A DNA stretch of 64,000 nt from Rhodocollybia butyracea (Eukaryota; Basidiomycota; Agaricomycetes; Agaricales; Omphalotaceae), in the NCBI GenBank assembly GCA_015501585.1, contig JADNRY010000282.1:1-64000 (forward strand), read 5' to 3'. The notes under the pieces are model-generated. The model saw only the letters and a list, made by a program, of their open reading frames with translations, was not told the origin of the DNA and ran no database searches. Both the position numbers and the translations under genes were made by a program. Positions 1 to 10,318 of this stretch are shown piece by piece (positions within the stretch are counted from its first letter, which is position 1; each line of letters starts with the position of its first letter).

Positions 1-310
1 ATTTGGTGCACTGACAGGACACAACAATCGATGATGACACCTGGACACCACTTACGGATATTCCAGCCACTCACAGCCCTATGCTACTAGTGTTTCACCA
101 GCAGAATCCTACTAGGGCGCCACAGCCCGATCAAAAATCGCAGATCCGATCTCTGGAATTGCAATCAATGATGAAATGGCCTCAAAAGCAGCACCACTTC
201 GCCCACCTTCTCCTTTGGGCACAAGAGCTAACCTAAATGCAGAATATATCCTGCCTGAAACAATGACAAGACTCGGAAGGATGACCCGACGCCCTGCCCA
301 TTTCATCTAA
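1..310 (+). pseudogene. LTR retrotransposon polyprotein, C-terminal tail (partial)
   Basis: An open plus-strand frame runs to a TAA at 308-310 and ends in a basic tail, TRLGRMTRRPAHFI. Tails of this kind (TR-x-GR then RxP) are common at the C-terminus of retrotransposon polyproteins. About 125 bases downstream come a polypurine tract and a TG-start LTR-like sequence in the right order, which supports the reading. The body of the element lies outside the window, so I cannot tell Ty3 from Ty1 type. The minus-strand ORF in the same place is a shadow. Confidence 0.45.
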
Positions 311-434
311 AGGTCTAAAAAAATTGTATGCCTCATACTCACATGCTCTTGCTCCCCATCCCCATATCCCACTCACTTATTCCTGACTACTCAGTCAGTT
401 TTCGGCCTCACTACACTCCTTTTGCTTTGACCTT

Positions 435-446
435 GAGGGGGGATAA
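435..446 (+). other. Polypurine tract next to a 3' LTR
   Basis: The run TGAGGGGGGATAA immediately precedes TGTCACGA. A purine tract followed by a TG-start LTR is the usual signature for plus-strand priming in LTR retrotransposons. Confidence 0.55.
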
Positions 447-790
447 TGTCACGATACACCCTTGTAGGTATAAGCACAGCATCCTCTCACATGTATCATG
501 TATTTGTTATTTCTTCTTACAAGTTTCACTTGAGTTCTTACATGTTTTACTTGTACTTACATAGCTTTTCATTACATGTTTCAACTAGAGTTTCATGTGT
601 ATTTCATATTTACTTACAGTATTTAAGCACTTAGAGACATCTAGATTCCCCAGTTAAATCAACTCTTCTCTCCTACAACTCTTCCCCCTCTTACACGCCC
701 ACTTATTCTCTTCCGTCTCTTACCCTCTTCTCTTCTCTTATCCACTCTTATCTTAAAGCCCCACTTTCTCCTCCTAAGATGAAGTTCTCG
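447..790 (+). repeat. 3' LTR of the left-edge retrotransposon (right end approximate)
   Basis: It starts TGTCACGATACACC directly after the polypurine tract. It contains an AT-rich promoter-like stretch near 615-635 and then a long pyrimidine-rich stretch at about 655-775. The partner LTR is outside the window, so the 3' boundary and target duplication cannot be fixed. The end is placed where NACHT-like coding sequence on the other strand begins. Confidence 0.45.
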
Positions 791-2075
791 CCATCTCTCA
801 GGCTTGACCTTCACATGCATGTCAACAAGGAAGGTCTTCAGATGTAAGCGATGGGGTGACTGTAAAAGAAGAACTAAGACATGCAAGTAATGATGCCACA
901 GAATGAGAAGTACTACATTGGGACGGTCTGCTGGAACTGTGCCATCATTATCAATGTATTTAAGTACTGTCGATGGGTATATGAAGTATCCTGAGGCCTT
1001 TCCAACAAGGGCATCAATCTGGTTATAGGTTGGGCAAGGACGAGGAACATGCCCCATTGTATACAAGTGATGATGAAGTATTTCTTGGAATTTTTCATGC
1101 AGAAATACTCGAATTTCACAAGATGCTTGATATAAATTATTGTCAAGAGGCATCCAACAACAGATAGATCTGAGCTGTGGGGTGTTAAAGGACTCTTTGA
1201 TGTGAGGTTCTGGTCTGCTTGTGATTAGGATCCGGAATGGGAGAGGGTGTTTATACATTGTATCTCTGAGAAGGGAAAGGATACGTTGTTGATCATGACT
1301 ATTGGAGCATTCATCTAGACCATTGATAATAACAATTCAAGTATGTGCTGATGATAGCGGTGAGCTACAGGTACCCGTGCCCAGTGTAGATGAGAATGGA
1401 CTATGGCTCTTTCCGACATTGCGCAAATGTGAAGAGGGAGGTTTCCCAAGCAGCTCGTGATGGATCTGCATCTTCAACCAGGGCTGCAGAATAAGGTCAT
1501 TGAACTGAATCTCGATTGACAATGTGAGGAGAAATGGATTTCTATTGACCACTGAGTTTATGATCAAATGTAATTCAGACATTGCGCCTGCGATCTGCAG
1601 AGCGAGTGCAGTGAATAACCGATCAGGGTTGTTTCAGGATGAATCTGTGCGCCAAAAGAAGAAACTACCAGCTAGAATTCCATTCCTTGTACAAGCTTCT
1701 GCCAAAGTCTGTGCAATAGCCGACTTTCCCGCACCAGCTGGTCCATAGAGCCAGCAGATACTTGAATCATTTGGAATGACCTGTGGTGTATCCTGTTTGA
1801 ACCACTCCTTCAAGTCTTTCAGAATTGCTTCTTGTGTTCCTGGATGGCACAATGGTGGAGGAAAATGAGCTTCTGCATTAAACAGAGCAGAAGGGGACGT
1901 ATGCTGATATAAATTGTGAAGGTCTTTTTCTATGTGTTAACTATGTTTGTCAATGCATGAGCCAGGTAGCTAACACACCTCTTTCGCCATCCCACTGCAT
2001 CAATATATTCACATCACGGCCAGCATAATTGAAGGTTCCCCTGTCAATGACAAAGTTGTGAGATCCACTAAACAT
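790..2075 (-). pseudogene. NACHT-domain NTPase (NLR-like), broken
   Basis: Start at 2075 gives MFSGSHNFVIDRG, a start I recognise from mushroom NACHT proteins. A short exon is followed by a probable intron (GTGTGT...ACATAG, about 1985-1935). Then come Walker A GPAGAGKSAIAQT (near 1735), Walker B VIINGLDEC (near 1305) and the sensor-1-like LITSRPEPHI (near 1225), in family order. The copy is dead. A TGA follows the WRTDSS motif, and the frame continues correctly after it. At least one frameshift lies between about 1470 and 1330, so Walker B is in another frame. Homology fades at the LTR, suggesting truncation by the retrotransposon. The family is thought to act in fungal nonself recognition; this copy should not. 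Confidence 0.85.
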
Positions 2076-3430
2076 CCTGAAGCATGTCCGTGTTGTTGTG
2101 TTTGATTTCCAAGGGTAGGGGTATCATAGTCTCTAGTGCAGAAAGAGGGAAATGGTTGAAGCACAAGGTCAATCAACGAAATAAACACTCACTACAGCAT
2201 TTCGATGGGCGTCTGTGAATTCACAGAATCACATTTATATTTGATCCACTACCTCGGCTCGTACTATCTTTTCCCAGAACAGGGGATGTTGGCAATGAAC
2301 TTGATTTCTAGAGTTTTGACGATCACTAGTAAAATATAAGACACAACCTGAGGCCTTGTTGGTTATTTCTTGGTTAATTAACACCCGGCACCTGGTTTCT
2401 TCCTGCTATGCAAAATTCTTGGCTCATACAAATGAACACACTAATCAATACCGTCAAAATGAGGTTTGTCAAGAGAGGAACCAGAATGAAATGGCCAATG
2501 CTGTTTGGAGTCAAGCATTTTTCTCCGAATCCAACATTTCCATTCTTTACTTCATTTAATACTTGGCTCACATCCTCCTTTTCAAGAACAAGTCAAAGCC
2601 TTGAGCTCCATTCTTCCTCGATTTGAATGTATTCTTCCAATATATCTGCTGTTTCTGTTTTTATTCCCCCACATGTCGTTTTGGGTTTGCTCTTCTTGAA
2701 TCCCTTGACTTGTATCCGACGCGCCGCCCTTGATCAACGCCGAAAGCTCCTCCAAGTCCATATTCCTTTGAAGGTTTAAGTATGCAATAATGGGTGAGAT
2801 ACGCCTCGAGAGCTGGAAGAGCGCTGCACTGTGGATTGGGGTAGATGGATGGAACGGGAAACATCAGGAGTGTTGACGGGGAGTCTGCCGAGTCCTCTGA
2901 CTTTGGAGTCCCTTAAGCCAACAAGTATGAAGGTCCACCCCATGGAGCCTGACTGAGGAATATAACGTCAATTTTCCAAGCCAAAGAGGATAGGTATGCG
3001 TCTGCACATGACACCTAATCAGTGAGAATAAACTCGTATATTTGAGTGTCTTGGGAGTGCAAGACAGGTTGGTGAGATGTCGAGGGCAATTACTAGGGAG
3101 CAGACTATATACCACAGTGCTTGGGTAGATATCGCCAGGACACACTGCATTGACAAGTATTTGCAAACGCAGAAGCACTTCTACCTACACCACACAAGGC
3201 ATCCAATTTGGTATCGCATCAACATTTACTGTGATTTGAGAAGCTATGCCTTCTGGGGTAGCGCTGTACCAACCTTCCTCATTGAGAAGGCGGCCTGGAG
3301 GTGATGAATATAAGGAAAAGAAGCATGTTGGTTGTGCATAGTCTAGAAAGGTTTGGACTCGTTGAATGACCGACTCTAACTTTAGCAAGTATACAAGGGA
3401 ATACAAGATAATTAACTTTGAAGGGTCTGC
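2076..3430. other. Intergenic or decayed sequence, no confident gene
   Basis: Only short ORFs occur. A minus-strand frame from 2761 (MDLEELSALIKGG...) reads about 60 residues and could be the first exon of something. Another at 2571-2374 contains a hydrophobic stretch. ORFs at 2864-3178 and 3185-3520 (minus) look faintly coding but I do not recognise them. Confidence 0.4.
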
Positions 3431-3813
3431 ACTCCAATCTTTGGCCAAGTCTGCAGTCCACTGGTGTCCTCGGGACATGTATATGTTTCGGATGTTGGTG
3501 CGAGGCAAAGATCCATGCACATGATTTGTGGTGTGGTAAGGGCAAAGCAGGAAATGAAGAAGAGGCTATATCAGATGGTTAACCAGGTAGTCTGGATCAG
3601 CAAAAGGCCGGCAATTGTAAGCATAAATTTTCTTGATAAAGAGTCTTAACCCATTGTTTATTTGTATCTTTTAACCAGCGTGGAAGAACTGGTTCAGCTG
3701 ACAACCCCACCCAGTAGATGACCGTCATTCCCTCCTGTTCAAACGTTCACTACTCGCACAATGATTGGCGGCAAACACTCCGACTTTCTGACGTTTGGGC
3801 TCGGAAGTCAACC

Positions 3814-4473
3814 GGGCTAGGTGGTTTTGCCGTGCAGTCGGTGTGTGGTGCGTGCACGCACCTACTGATGCGTGTTGCATGGTGCGTGCGCATGTATGTC
3901 ATTCAAAGCAAGAAATATGTACTCCTCGGTAATAATAACTTCATGTTAATGAGCTTGTGGCAGTTGACGAGATCCCAAAGGTAAGTCTACACCTATTTTA
4001 TTAATATTAAGTCTTGGATAAAAAGAATTAGGACAGTCATTACACACCTCACGCAACACTCGCATGCACCTGGTATCACTTGCACGGCATCACTTGCACA
4101 CATTGGCACGCACCAGTACGCACCCCTCGAAATGATGCGAGGGTGTGTGCAAATTACAACTTGCATATACTTACTTGTCAAGTATGCCTCTATCCTCATT
4201 CCTTCCAAGTAGTACCCTATGTGGCCAGTGCAGGCCAATTTAGGTACTTACAAGAATACTTACAATATATAGTATTGTAAGTGTATTATGATCCAAGGTA
4301 GAGCTTCTTGGAGTTGAACAAATAATAACATTTGCACTACTAAATACTTCATGGAATTGGTACTCTGAGTAGCTCAGCCGGGTGAATACACACGCACTTG
4401 CATGCACCACACACCGCATTTGCATGCACCTAGCACACACCACGCATGGGGTGCACGGCAAAATATATGTGCC
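3814..4473. mobile_element. Short non-autonomous DNA transposon (MULE-like MITE)
   Basis: A 660-base insertion is flanked by a direct repeat GAAGTCAACC at 3804-3813 and 4474-4483. Both ends carry the inverted motif TTTTGCCGTGCA, with GG at the outer edges. The paralogous sequence near 28.42 kb has one copy of the flank and no insert. The element is rich in GTGCGTGC-type motifs and encodes nothing I recognise. A target duplication of 9-10 bases fits Mutator-like elements. The superfamily is inferred from duplication length alone. Confidence 0.7.
4107..4222 (+). repeat. Inverted repeat arm, left
   Basis: This 116-base arm is the near-perfect reverse complement of 4714-4829 (two mismatches seen). 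It contains a small internal palindrome, CACCCCTCG ... CGAGGGTG. It lies inside the MITE, whereas the partner lies outside. Confidence 0.85.
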
Positions 4474-4702
4474 GAAGTCAACCAAATTGTCCCAGCCGCT
4501 AGCTCCAACTTTCTCGAGTGATTTGTCACTGGAATCCAAGATATCCTTGGCCTTGGAAGATTTTCACTACGGGCACCACATGCTCGTGTCACGATAGCAG
4601 CTGGCTTCAATGTTGGAGTCGCATGAGAGGGATATCGAAAGGCTAGAACGCTACAATCATCATTCAATTTGGCTACATTCTAGACTCAGGTGTGATATGG
4701 AA

Positions 4703-4829
4703 GCGGCACATATACATAGGGTACTACTTGGAAGGAATGAGGATAGAGGCATACTTGACAAGTAAGTATATGCAAGTTGTAATTTGCACGCACCCTCGCA
4801 TCATTTCGAGGGGTGCGTGCTGGTGCGTG
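4703..4829 (-). repeat. Inverted repeat arm, right: truncated second copy of the same MITE
   Basis: 4714-4829 is the reverse complement of 4107-4222. Just before it, GGCACATATA at about 4703 matches the terminal sequence of the complete MITE read inward. This suggests an inverted, internally deleted second insertion rather than one hairpin element. Confidence 0.6.
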
Positions 4830-4931
4830 GGTCGGTTCAGGTGGAAGATTGGGGGTATGCAGTATCGGAACTGGAAAAGGCGTGGGAAGAATGGGATGAG
4901 CTCAGTTGTGGTGGTCCTTTCCCTTTTGTAG

Positions 4932-5177
4932 TGAAAGGCTGCTGGATGTAGCCTCACCAATTCAGACCGAATAATAGGAACGGGCTTTGATCTATTAGTA
5001 CTTGTCAGTAGTGGTACGTAAAGAGAGGTGAAGTGAGAATGAGACCTATTATTACTTGTCAGTAGTGGTACGGTAAAGAGAAGTGAAGAATAGGTAATCA
5101 AAATAAGCCTTGAGTCCAGGCCGGTAAATACTGTAATTCTAAGTCTAAATGTTGTAGTATGCGCCGCCATACTTACA
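4932..5177 (-). repeat. 3' LTR of the chromovirus
   Basis: On the minus strand it runs TGTAAGTATGG ... AGCCTTTCA. It contains two direct copies of a segment with TATTAGTACTTGTCAG and GAGAAGTGAA. It matches 10072-10318 with few differences. Confidence 0.93.
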
Positions 5178-5192
5178 CTCTCCCCCGTTTTT
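5178..5192 (-). other. Polypurine tract of the chromovirus
   Basis: The minus-strand sequence AAAAACGGGGGAGAG sits directly before the 3' LTR start TGTAAG. This is the expected place for plus-strand priming. Confidence 0.8.
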
Positions 5193-5202
5193 AAACATTG
5201 CT

Positions 5203-6963
5203 TCACTCAGCATTATTTTTGTCATTGAGTTCTTCCCAAACGTCAAGTGCCGCAGTGTCCTTCATGTCTGTGCCAGATAACCATTCATTGTGGTCTGGTC
5301 CGTATCCAACCCAACGAACAAGGTATCTCATACCTCGGCCTACTCATTTTTGGTCCAGGATACGGTCAATGAAATTTTCTTCGATGCCCTCAGGTGTCAC
5401 AATAGGTTTAGGTCAAGAGGGTTCACGGATGGGGAAGAGAGTCGGGTCATTTGGAATATGTCTTTTTAAGAGACGGGCATGGAACCCAGGGAAGAGTTGG
5501 GGGTTCTGAGGAAGTTTTAATGTATATTCAGAGCGCTCTGGAAAAGCGCAAACAACTTCATATGGGCCATCATTGCGTGGCATGAATTTAGCGACGTGTT
5601 TGGTACCCGCATGCTTATACTCTCGGCGCCGATTTTCAGTAGACAACATCACAAGATCTCCAATCTGATAAACATCTTTGGGTCCCCGGTGGATATTGGC
5701 GTGGTAGGCTTGTCGCACCTTAGCTGCAAGGAGATTATCCTGTGCATCTTGGACATTGAGCTCTAGTTTGGATATGATTGTGCGTGCGCTGATTTGTTCA
5801 GGTGTTTCAGTCTCAGCTGCGGGGACCAATGGGGGAATCAGACGTGGTGATCGACCTGTTTTGAGTTGGAAGGGGGTGTAACCCGTAGAAGTATTGATGG
5901 TGTTCATTATAGCAAATTGTATCCGTGGAAGTGCCGCTTTCCAGCCCTTCTGTGTACAGTCAACATGGTACCGTAAACTCTGCACGATAGTCTTGTTGGT
6001 CCGTTCACTTGAACCATCTGTCTCGGGATGGTATGATGTCGACATTTTCAGTCGTACCCCTGTGAGTTTGTGTAAGGCTGTCCAGACTTTGGATGTGAAT
6101 GCCTTGTCACGGTCAGAGACCAGGTTTTGCATCAATCCATTTTCACAGTACCACTCATTGAAGAGGACCAACACAGTCTGTGCTGCTGTATCCGTTGAGT
6201 GTACTGCTGCTAGTTTTATGTTGGCTCCAAGGGCATCTGTTATAGTCAAGATCATATCACAGCCATCTTTGACAGGTAAGGGTCCGATGAAATCAAGGGC
6301 AACAGTATCAAAACGGCCGTCTGGAATTGGTAAGGGATGTAGGGGGCCAGTTGGTTTTGTGGTACGGCTTTTGTTGCACTGACAGTCCACACAGGATGGA
6401 ATATATGCTTCCTCCAGATCTCTACGCATGTTTGGCCAGTAGTATGAGTCTCTTAGGGATGTGTAACTTTTGGTGAATCCAAAATGGCCCAATGTGTCAT
6501 GAGCCAGGTGGTATAAGAGTTCCCAGACGCGGTTGTCCTTTGGAATGACTAGGCGGTCTCCGATGTAGACAAGCTTTTGATCTTCGCTCCGATGAATTCC
6601 GACTATACTTCCTGAGGCTATGTCTGCTTCAAGTTGTCTGGTAAAGTCATCTGTGTCATAAGCAATGGAAATGGCATTAAGAAACTTGTCATCGGCGGTG
6701 ACTGAGAGGACAGTGGATCCGGCTGGGTGCCGTTTAGGAAGATGTGAATGAGATAATAATACTGCTTCAACTAGTGGTGATGGTCCAATGTCCGTTTCTT
6801 TATCATCAGGTAACCGCAAAAGTGCGTCTGCAACTGGGTTGTCCTCACCTTTGATGTAGTGTATGTCATAGTCAAAATCTGCTAAATACATTGACCATCG
6901 GGACTGGCAGCGAGACATCTCCTTCTGTGACTGAAAGTATTCCAGTGTTCGGTAATCTGTCAT
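5203..6963 (-). pseudogene. Chromovirus pol, integrase and chromodomain part
   Basis: The frame holds the RNase H end, an integrase zinc-binding region (CVDCQC near 6375), a catalytic core with LDFIGPL, SDRDKAF and a glutamate in SSERTNK, and the C-terminal SH3-like region. An in-frame TGA at about 5415-5417 ends the open frame. The same frame then resumes and encodes a chromodomain (IDRILDQK, YLVRWVGYGPDHNEW), crosses a second TGA, and stops at 5203. Both internal stops could come from CGA. The chromodomain would guide integration to marked chromatin in active relatives. Confidence 0.88.
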
Positions 6964-6967
6964 GACT

Positions 6968-8166
6968 TCAAAGTGGACATTGAGTAGTGAGCTGTGCCAT
7001 TTTTTTTAGAGCTTTTACAATGGCAAGGAGTTCTCTCTCATGGACAGGGTAGTTTTTCTCAGCTGCATTGAGCTGGTAAGAATCAAATGCCACAGGTCTA
7101 GAGGTTTCCCGTCTTTTTCCAAAACTAAGAACGGCTCCAGTGCGATGGTCACTGGCATCGGTTGTGACATAGACATGTTGTTCAGGATTGTCATAGTCAA
7201 TGACCGTAAGACAATCCCTCCCAACTACAATAGCTTTAATTGCTTGGAATGCTTGTTGATGCAATATTGTCCATGGAGGAAACTCTTTCTCTGCCTCCTT
7301 GGTGGTTAACAGGGACAGATAGGATGTATGTTCCGCAAGATTGGGTAAGAAAATTGAGATGTACCAAACGAGTCCAAGGAAACGATGGACATCAGCAGCA
7401 TTAGCAGGCTGTGGCCACTCTACGATCCTCTCTGCTTTCTTGGGGTCTGCAAAAATACCACATCCAGAAATGACGTGACCAAGAAACTCAATTTCCATAG
7501 TGAAAAGAATTGATTTCTTTGGATTGCAATAGAGTTTTGCAACTCGTAGCGCATCCATAACAGTGTCAAAATTTCTTTTGTGTTCTTCTATTGAGTCTGA
7601 CCAGATGATAATATCGTCAATGTATGTGTGGCAAATCTTTCCAATTAAGTGGCGGAGAGCATCGGTAACTTGACGTTGATGCGTTGGAGGAGCATTACAT
7701 CCACCCTGAGGCATAACCAACCATTCGTACAAGCCCCATGGAGTGCGGACAGCAGTGTACTTCACATCATCGGGATGTACATGAGTCTGAAAAAAAACTG
7801 TTTGTCATATCCACCTTGCCAAAGAACTTTCCTTGGCCACAGTCTGCAAGGATATCATCTACTCGAGGAAGGGGGAAGCTATCCCAAACAGTGTTTGCAT
7901 TGAGTGTACGATAATCATTGACTCAGCGTGGGTCTACAGTGTGGTCAGCTATGTTACCGTGGTGTTTTCGGCACAACAAAAGCTGGTGAGGAAAATTCTG
8001 ATGAGGATGGCCACATTCTACCAGCTGCCAAGTGATCATCTAACATTCCCTTCCAAGACTCCAAGTTCTTCCGAGCGGGTTTGTATTGACGGCCTCTAGC
8101 AACCAGTGAGGGGTCCTTTAGGCGGATCCGGTGTAGGATGTCATCAGGTAGATCCACAGTGTCTGG
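6968..8166 (-). pseudogene. Chromovirus pol, reverse transcriptase and RNase H part
   Basis: Fingers motif SPAFVVPK (about 7985), MPQGGCNAP (about 7710), catalytic YIDDIIIW (about 7620) and RNase H TTDASDHRTG (about 7160) appear in order. The frame is broken by a TGA at 8167-8169 at the junction with gag-protease, a frameshift near 7965, a TGA at 7923-7925 where a TGG is expected, an 8-base A/T run at about 7790-7797 and an 8-base run at 7000-7007. Seven bases in each run would restore the pol frame. Confidence 0.88.
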
Positions 8167-8169
8167 GAG

Positions 8170-10002
8170 TCACACAGGGAACATATCTGCATGTTTACGT
8201 TTTGCTAATTCATTTTCCCTTTGTAGTAGGTCTTGTAGTGCTAGCGTTTCGATACGCTGTTTAACTTCAAGCATGACACTGACTGGTAGGTCAGCCCTAT
8301 TGGTTGGAACAAATTTTTGTTTTGGTAAGCAAATTTTCTTTGGTGTTGGTAGCGGAGTGACCCAAACAGGAGGAGGGGGACGTGGAGGATGGACTACAGG
8401 GTTCATTAAGTCATATCCAACTCTCTTATCAACAGCCGTTCGAGCTTGAGCATCAATAACAATATGTTCAGAAGTGAGGAATGGCATTCCTAGAATCAAC
8501 GGTATACACAAGCCATTATTAATCTTCGCGCGTACTGTTCCCGACATCCAACTCCCATCTTTTGACGAGACTCTCAATTTCACATATTCAGTACACCATA
8601 GTGGTTCCTCCGACAACGATGATAAGTTATCCTCCTCTTTTGGAAGAGGGAAGCGTCGTAATCCCAACTTGTCGCTAAGTTCGGCACTAATAACTGTGGA
8701 GGGGCAACCGATGTCAAGAAGTGAAGTGGAGGAGATAGGGAATTCGGAGATGGCAGGACCAGTGAGCGAAACATCAGCATAAAGATGTGAGACAGTGAAA
8801 GGGGAGGCGAACTCATCGGTATCAGATTCCTCATAGTCAGCAATGATTGTTGCCTTGTGGGTTTGAACGGCACCAACACGTTCACGCTTGACACGTAGAG
8901 GAACACCAGCGACTTTTGCATGAGCTTGCGCATCCGCTTGCGTGAGTGTCTGGTATGTGGCTCCATCTGGGAAGTTACCGTTGCAGTTGGCTGTGCAATG
9001 TCTGATATAGAATGTGCGGCAGCGGCGACACCCATTGTGGATGTCAAGCAGCTCCTTCTCTCCTGATGTGAGTGTAGGACATTTGATAGCTTCAGTCTTT
9101 GGGGCAGTAGTGCCAGTGGAGAGACAATTTACAAGCGCAGTTTTGTGAGGTGTGAGACGGTCTCCAAGGGACTTCTTTGACTTCTGAGCATCACAAGTGT
9201 GCACGGCAGTGACAGCAGTTCGGATTCGGTTTGTTTCAATTGCAACCCTGTCATCGCGAGATTTTACTTCTGCAATCCATGCATTTAGTTCAGTAGCAAG
9301 CACAGGTTCGGCATCTAGGCTTTCCTGGAGTTTGGGTGAGAGACCAGCGTCCAAGATATTTTTCAAATGAGGATCATCTACAGCAAATGCAGGAGCGGCC
9401 TGCGAGAGAATGGCATTGAGATTTTGCATCTCGTATGCCCACTCAGCGAAGCTAACGTCTATTCCCAATTTAGCACCCATCACTTCTCGTCGCATCTTCC
9501 CTTCCCATCCCTTTTTCAAGACCAACCCTGCAAGCTCGGAAAGGTACTCTTTAAGTGTGAGCTTGTCAATTCGTGTCTGACTTGCGGTGTACCATTGGAT
9601 CAGGATTGGTTCCCACATTTCATCAGCAATGAAACTGATGATGTCATCCTTGGTGTGAGTGGCATTGTTTTTCAGATATCGCTCATATGCTTGATGCCAT
9701 TGCTGGAGAATTAGAGGAGTAATTGTGCCTGCTTCAAGAATAGGACAACGGTCTGACTTGGGATGTGTAATTACAGCAAGTTGCGGTGGCATGGTGAGAG
9801 AACAATTTTTTGATGGAATTGGTTCAGTTTCTGAGTCAGATTCGTAAGACGTGTGTGTGAGCGGAGGTAGTACTGAGGTAGGAGCCTGTGGTGTTACAGG
9901 TCGAGAGGACGGTGGAGATGATAATGGTGACAGAGACGGTGATGTTCGCTGTGGCGTCGAGTTGACCGGTAATGCCGTTTCGAGCCTGGCCTGTTTCCTC
10001 AT
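8170..10002 (-). CDS. Chromovirus Gag-protease ORF
   Basis: 610 residues from the ATG at 10002. Residues 1-75 are Ser/Pro/Thr-rich. A gag core follows, then a zinc-knuckle-like motif CRRCRTFYIRHCTANC (CX2CX6HX4C). Next is an aspartic-protease-like region with LLDIGCPSTVIS, where the usual D-S/T-G is D-I-G. The ORF ends in TGA at 8167-8169, immediately before reverse transcriptase sequence in the same frame. Related elements usually read gag-pol as one frame or by programmed shift. Here the stop looks mutational, but readthrough cannot be excluded. Confidence 0.85.
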   Translation of the reverse strand: MRKQARLETALPVNSTPQRTSPSLSPLSSPPSSRPVTPQAPTSVLPPLTHTSYESDSETEPIPSKNCSLTMPPQLAVITHPKSDRCPILEAGTITPLILQQWHQAYERYLKNNATHTKDDIISFIADEMWEPILIQWYTASQTRIDKLTLKEYLSELAGLVLKKGWEGKMRREVMGAKLGIDVSFAEWAYEMQNLNAILSQAAPAFAVDDPHLKNILDAGLSPKLQESLDAEPVLATELNAWIAEVKSRDDRVAIETNRIRTAVTAVHTCDAQKSKKSLGDRLTPHKTALVNCLSTGTTAPKTEAIKCPTLTSGEKELLDIHNGCRRCRTFYIRHCTANCNGNFPDGATYQTLTQADAQAHAKVAGVPLRVKRERVGAVQTHKATIIADYEESDTDEFASPFTVSHLYADVSLTGPAISEFPISSTSLLDIGCPSTVISAELSDKLGLRRFPLPKEEDNLSSLSEEPLWCTEYVKLRVSSKDGSWMSGTVRAKINNGLCIPLILGMPFLTSEHIVIDAQARTAVDKRVGYDLMNPVVHPPRPPPPVWVTPLPTPKKICLPKQKFVPTNRADLPVSVMLEVKQRIETLALQDLLQRENELAKRKHADMFPV

Positions 10003-10071
10003 ACGGAGAGGAGTCGGTGTTGTCGGCTTTCGGCGAGACAGTTTGAAGACTGTTCACTATTTAAAAAAAAG

Positions 10072-10318
10072 TGAAAGGCTGCTGGATGTAGCCTCACTAA
10101 TTCAGACCGAATAATAGGAATGGGCTTTGATCTATTAGTACTTGTCAGTAGTGGTACGGTAAAGAGAAGTGAAGTGAGAATGAGACCTATTAGTACTTGT
10201 CAGTAGTGGTACAGTAAAGAGAAGTGAAGAATAGGTAATCAAAATAAGCCTTGAGTCCGGGCCGGTAAATACTGTAATTCTAAGTCTAAATGTTGTAGTA
10301 TGCGGCGCCATACTTACA
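10072..10318 (-). repeat. 5' LTR of the chromovirus
   Basis: Minus-strand start TGTAAGTATGG and end CTTTCA match the other LTR. It is followed outward by the target duplication TGTAG. It would hold the element's promoter. Confidence 0.93.

Larger units (their letters stand above)
3430..4660. repeat. Family A repeat copy 1, split by a MITE
   Basis: Bases 3440-3813 and 4474-4660 match blocks at about 12.85-13.15, 13.65-13.95, 19.78-20.05, 28.1-28.7, 28.9-29.1 and 29.57-29.83 kb. The shared core contains GGAAATGAAG and an intron-like element: GTAAGC at its left, a CTAAC-like site and TAG near the right end. The left and right halves join across the transposon at 3814-4473 when compared with the uninterrupted copy near 28.4 kb. 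The function of the original unit is unknown. Confidence 0.6.
4932..10318 (-). mobile_element. Ty3-type chromovirus LTR retrotransposon, complete but inactivated
   Basis: The element is 5387 bases, read on the minus strand. It is bounded by LTRs at 10072-10318 (5') and 4932-5177 (3') and by a perfect 5-base target duplication TGTAG at 4927-4931 and 10319-10323. The order is gag, protease, reverse transcriptase, RNase H, integrase, chromodomain, which is Ty3 order. The LTRs differ at about seven bases plus one indel in about 247, so the insertion is not very recent. No clear tRNA-type primer binding site is seen next to the 5' LTR, where an A/T-rich run lies. Flanking sequence matches an uninterrupted paralogue near 26.1 kb. 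Confidence 0.93.

Noticed and set aside
328..634. Two plus ORFs around the polypurine tract and LTR
   Set aside because: They lie over the non-coding junction of the retrotransposon and have pyrimidine-rich, low-complexity translations.
4107..4829. One large hairpin transposon
   Set aside because: A target duplication places the left arm inside an insertion that ends at 4473, before the right arm.
4724..5206. 160-codon minus ORF
   Set aside because: It runs from a MITE arm through ordinary flank into the LTR, so it crosses unrelated elements and is a chance frame.
5894..6382. 162-codon plus ORF
   Set aside because: It is antisense to the integrase catalytic core, which has recognisable conserved motifs on the other strand.
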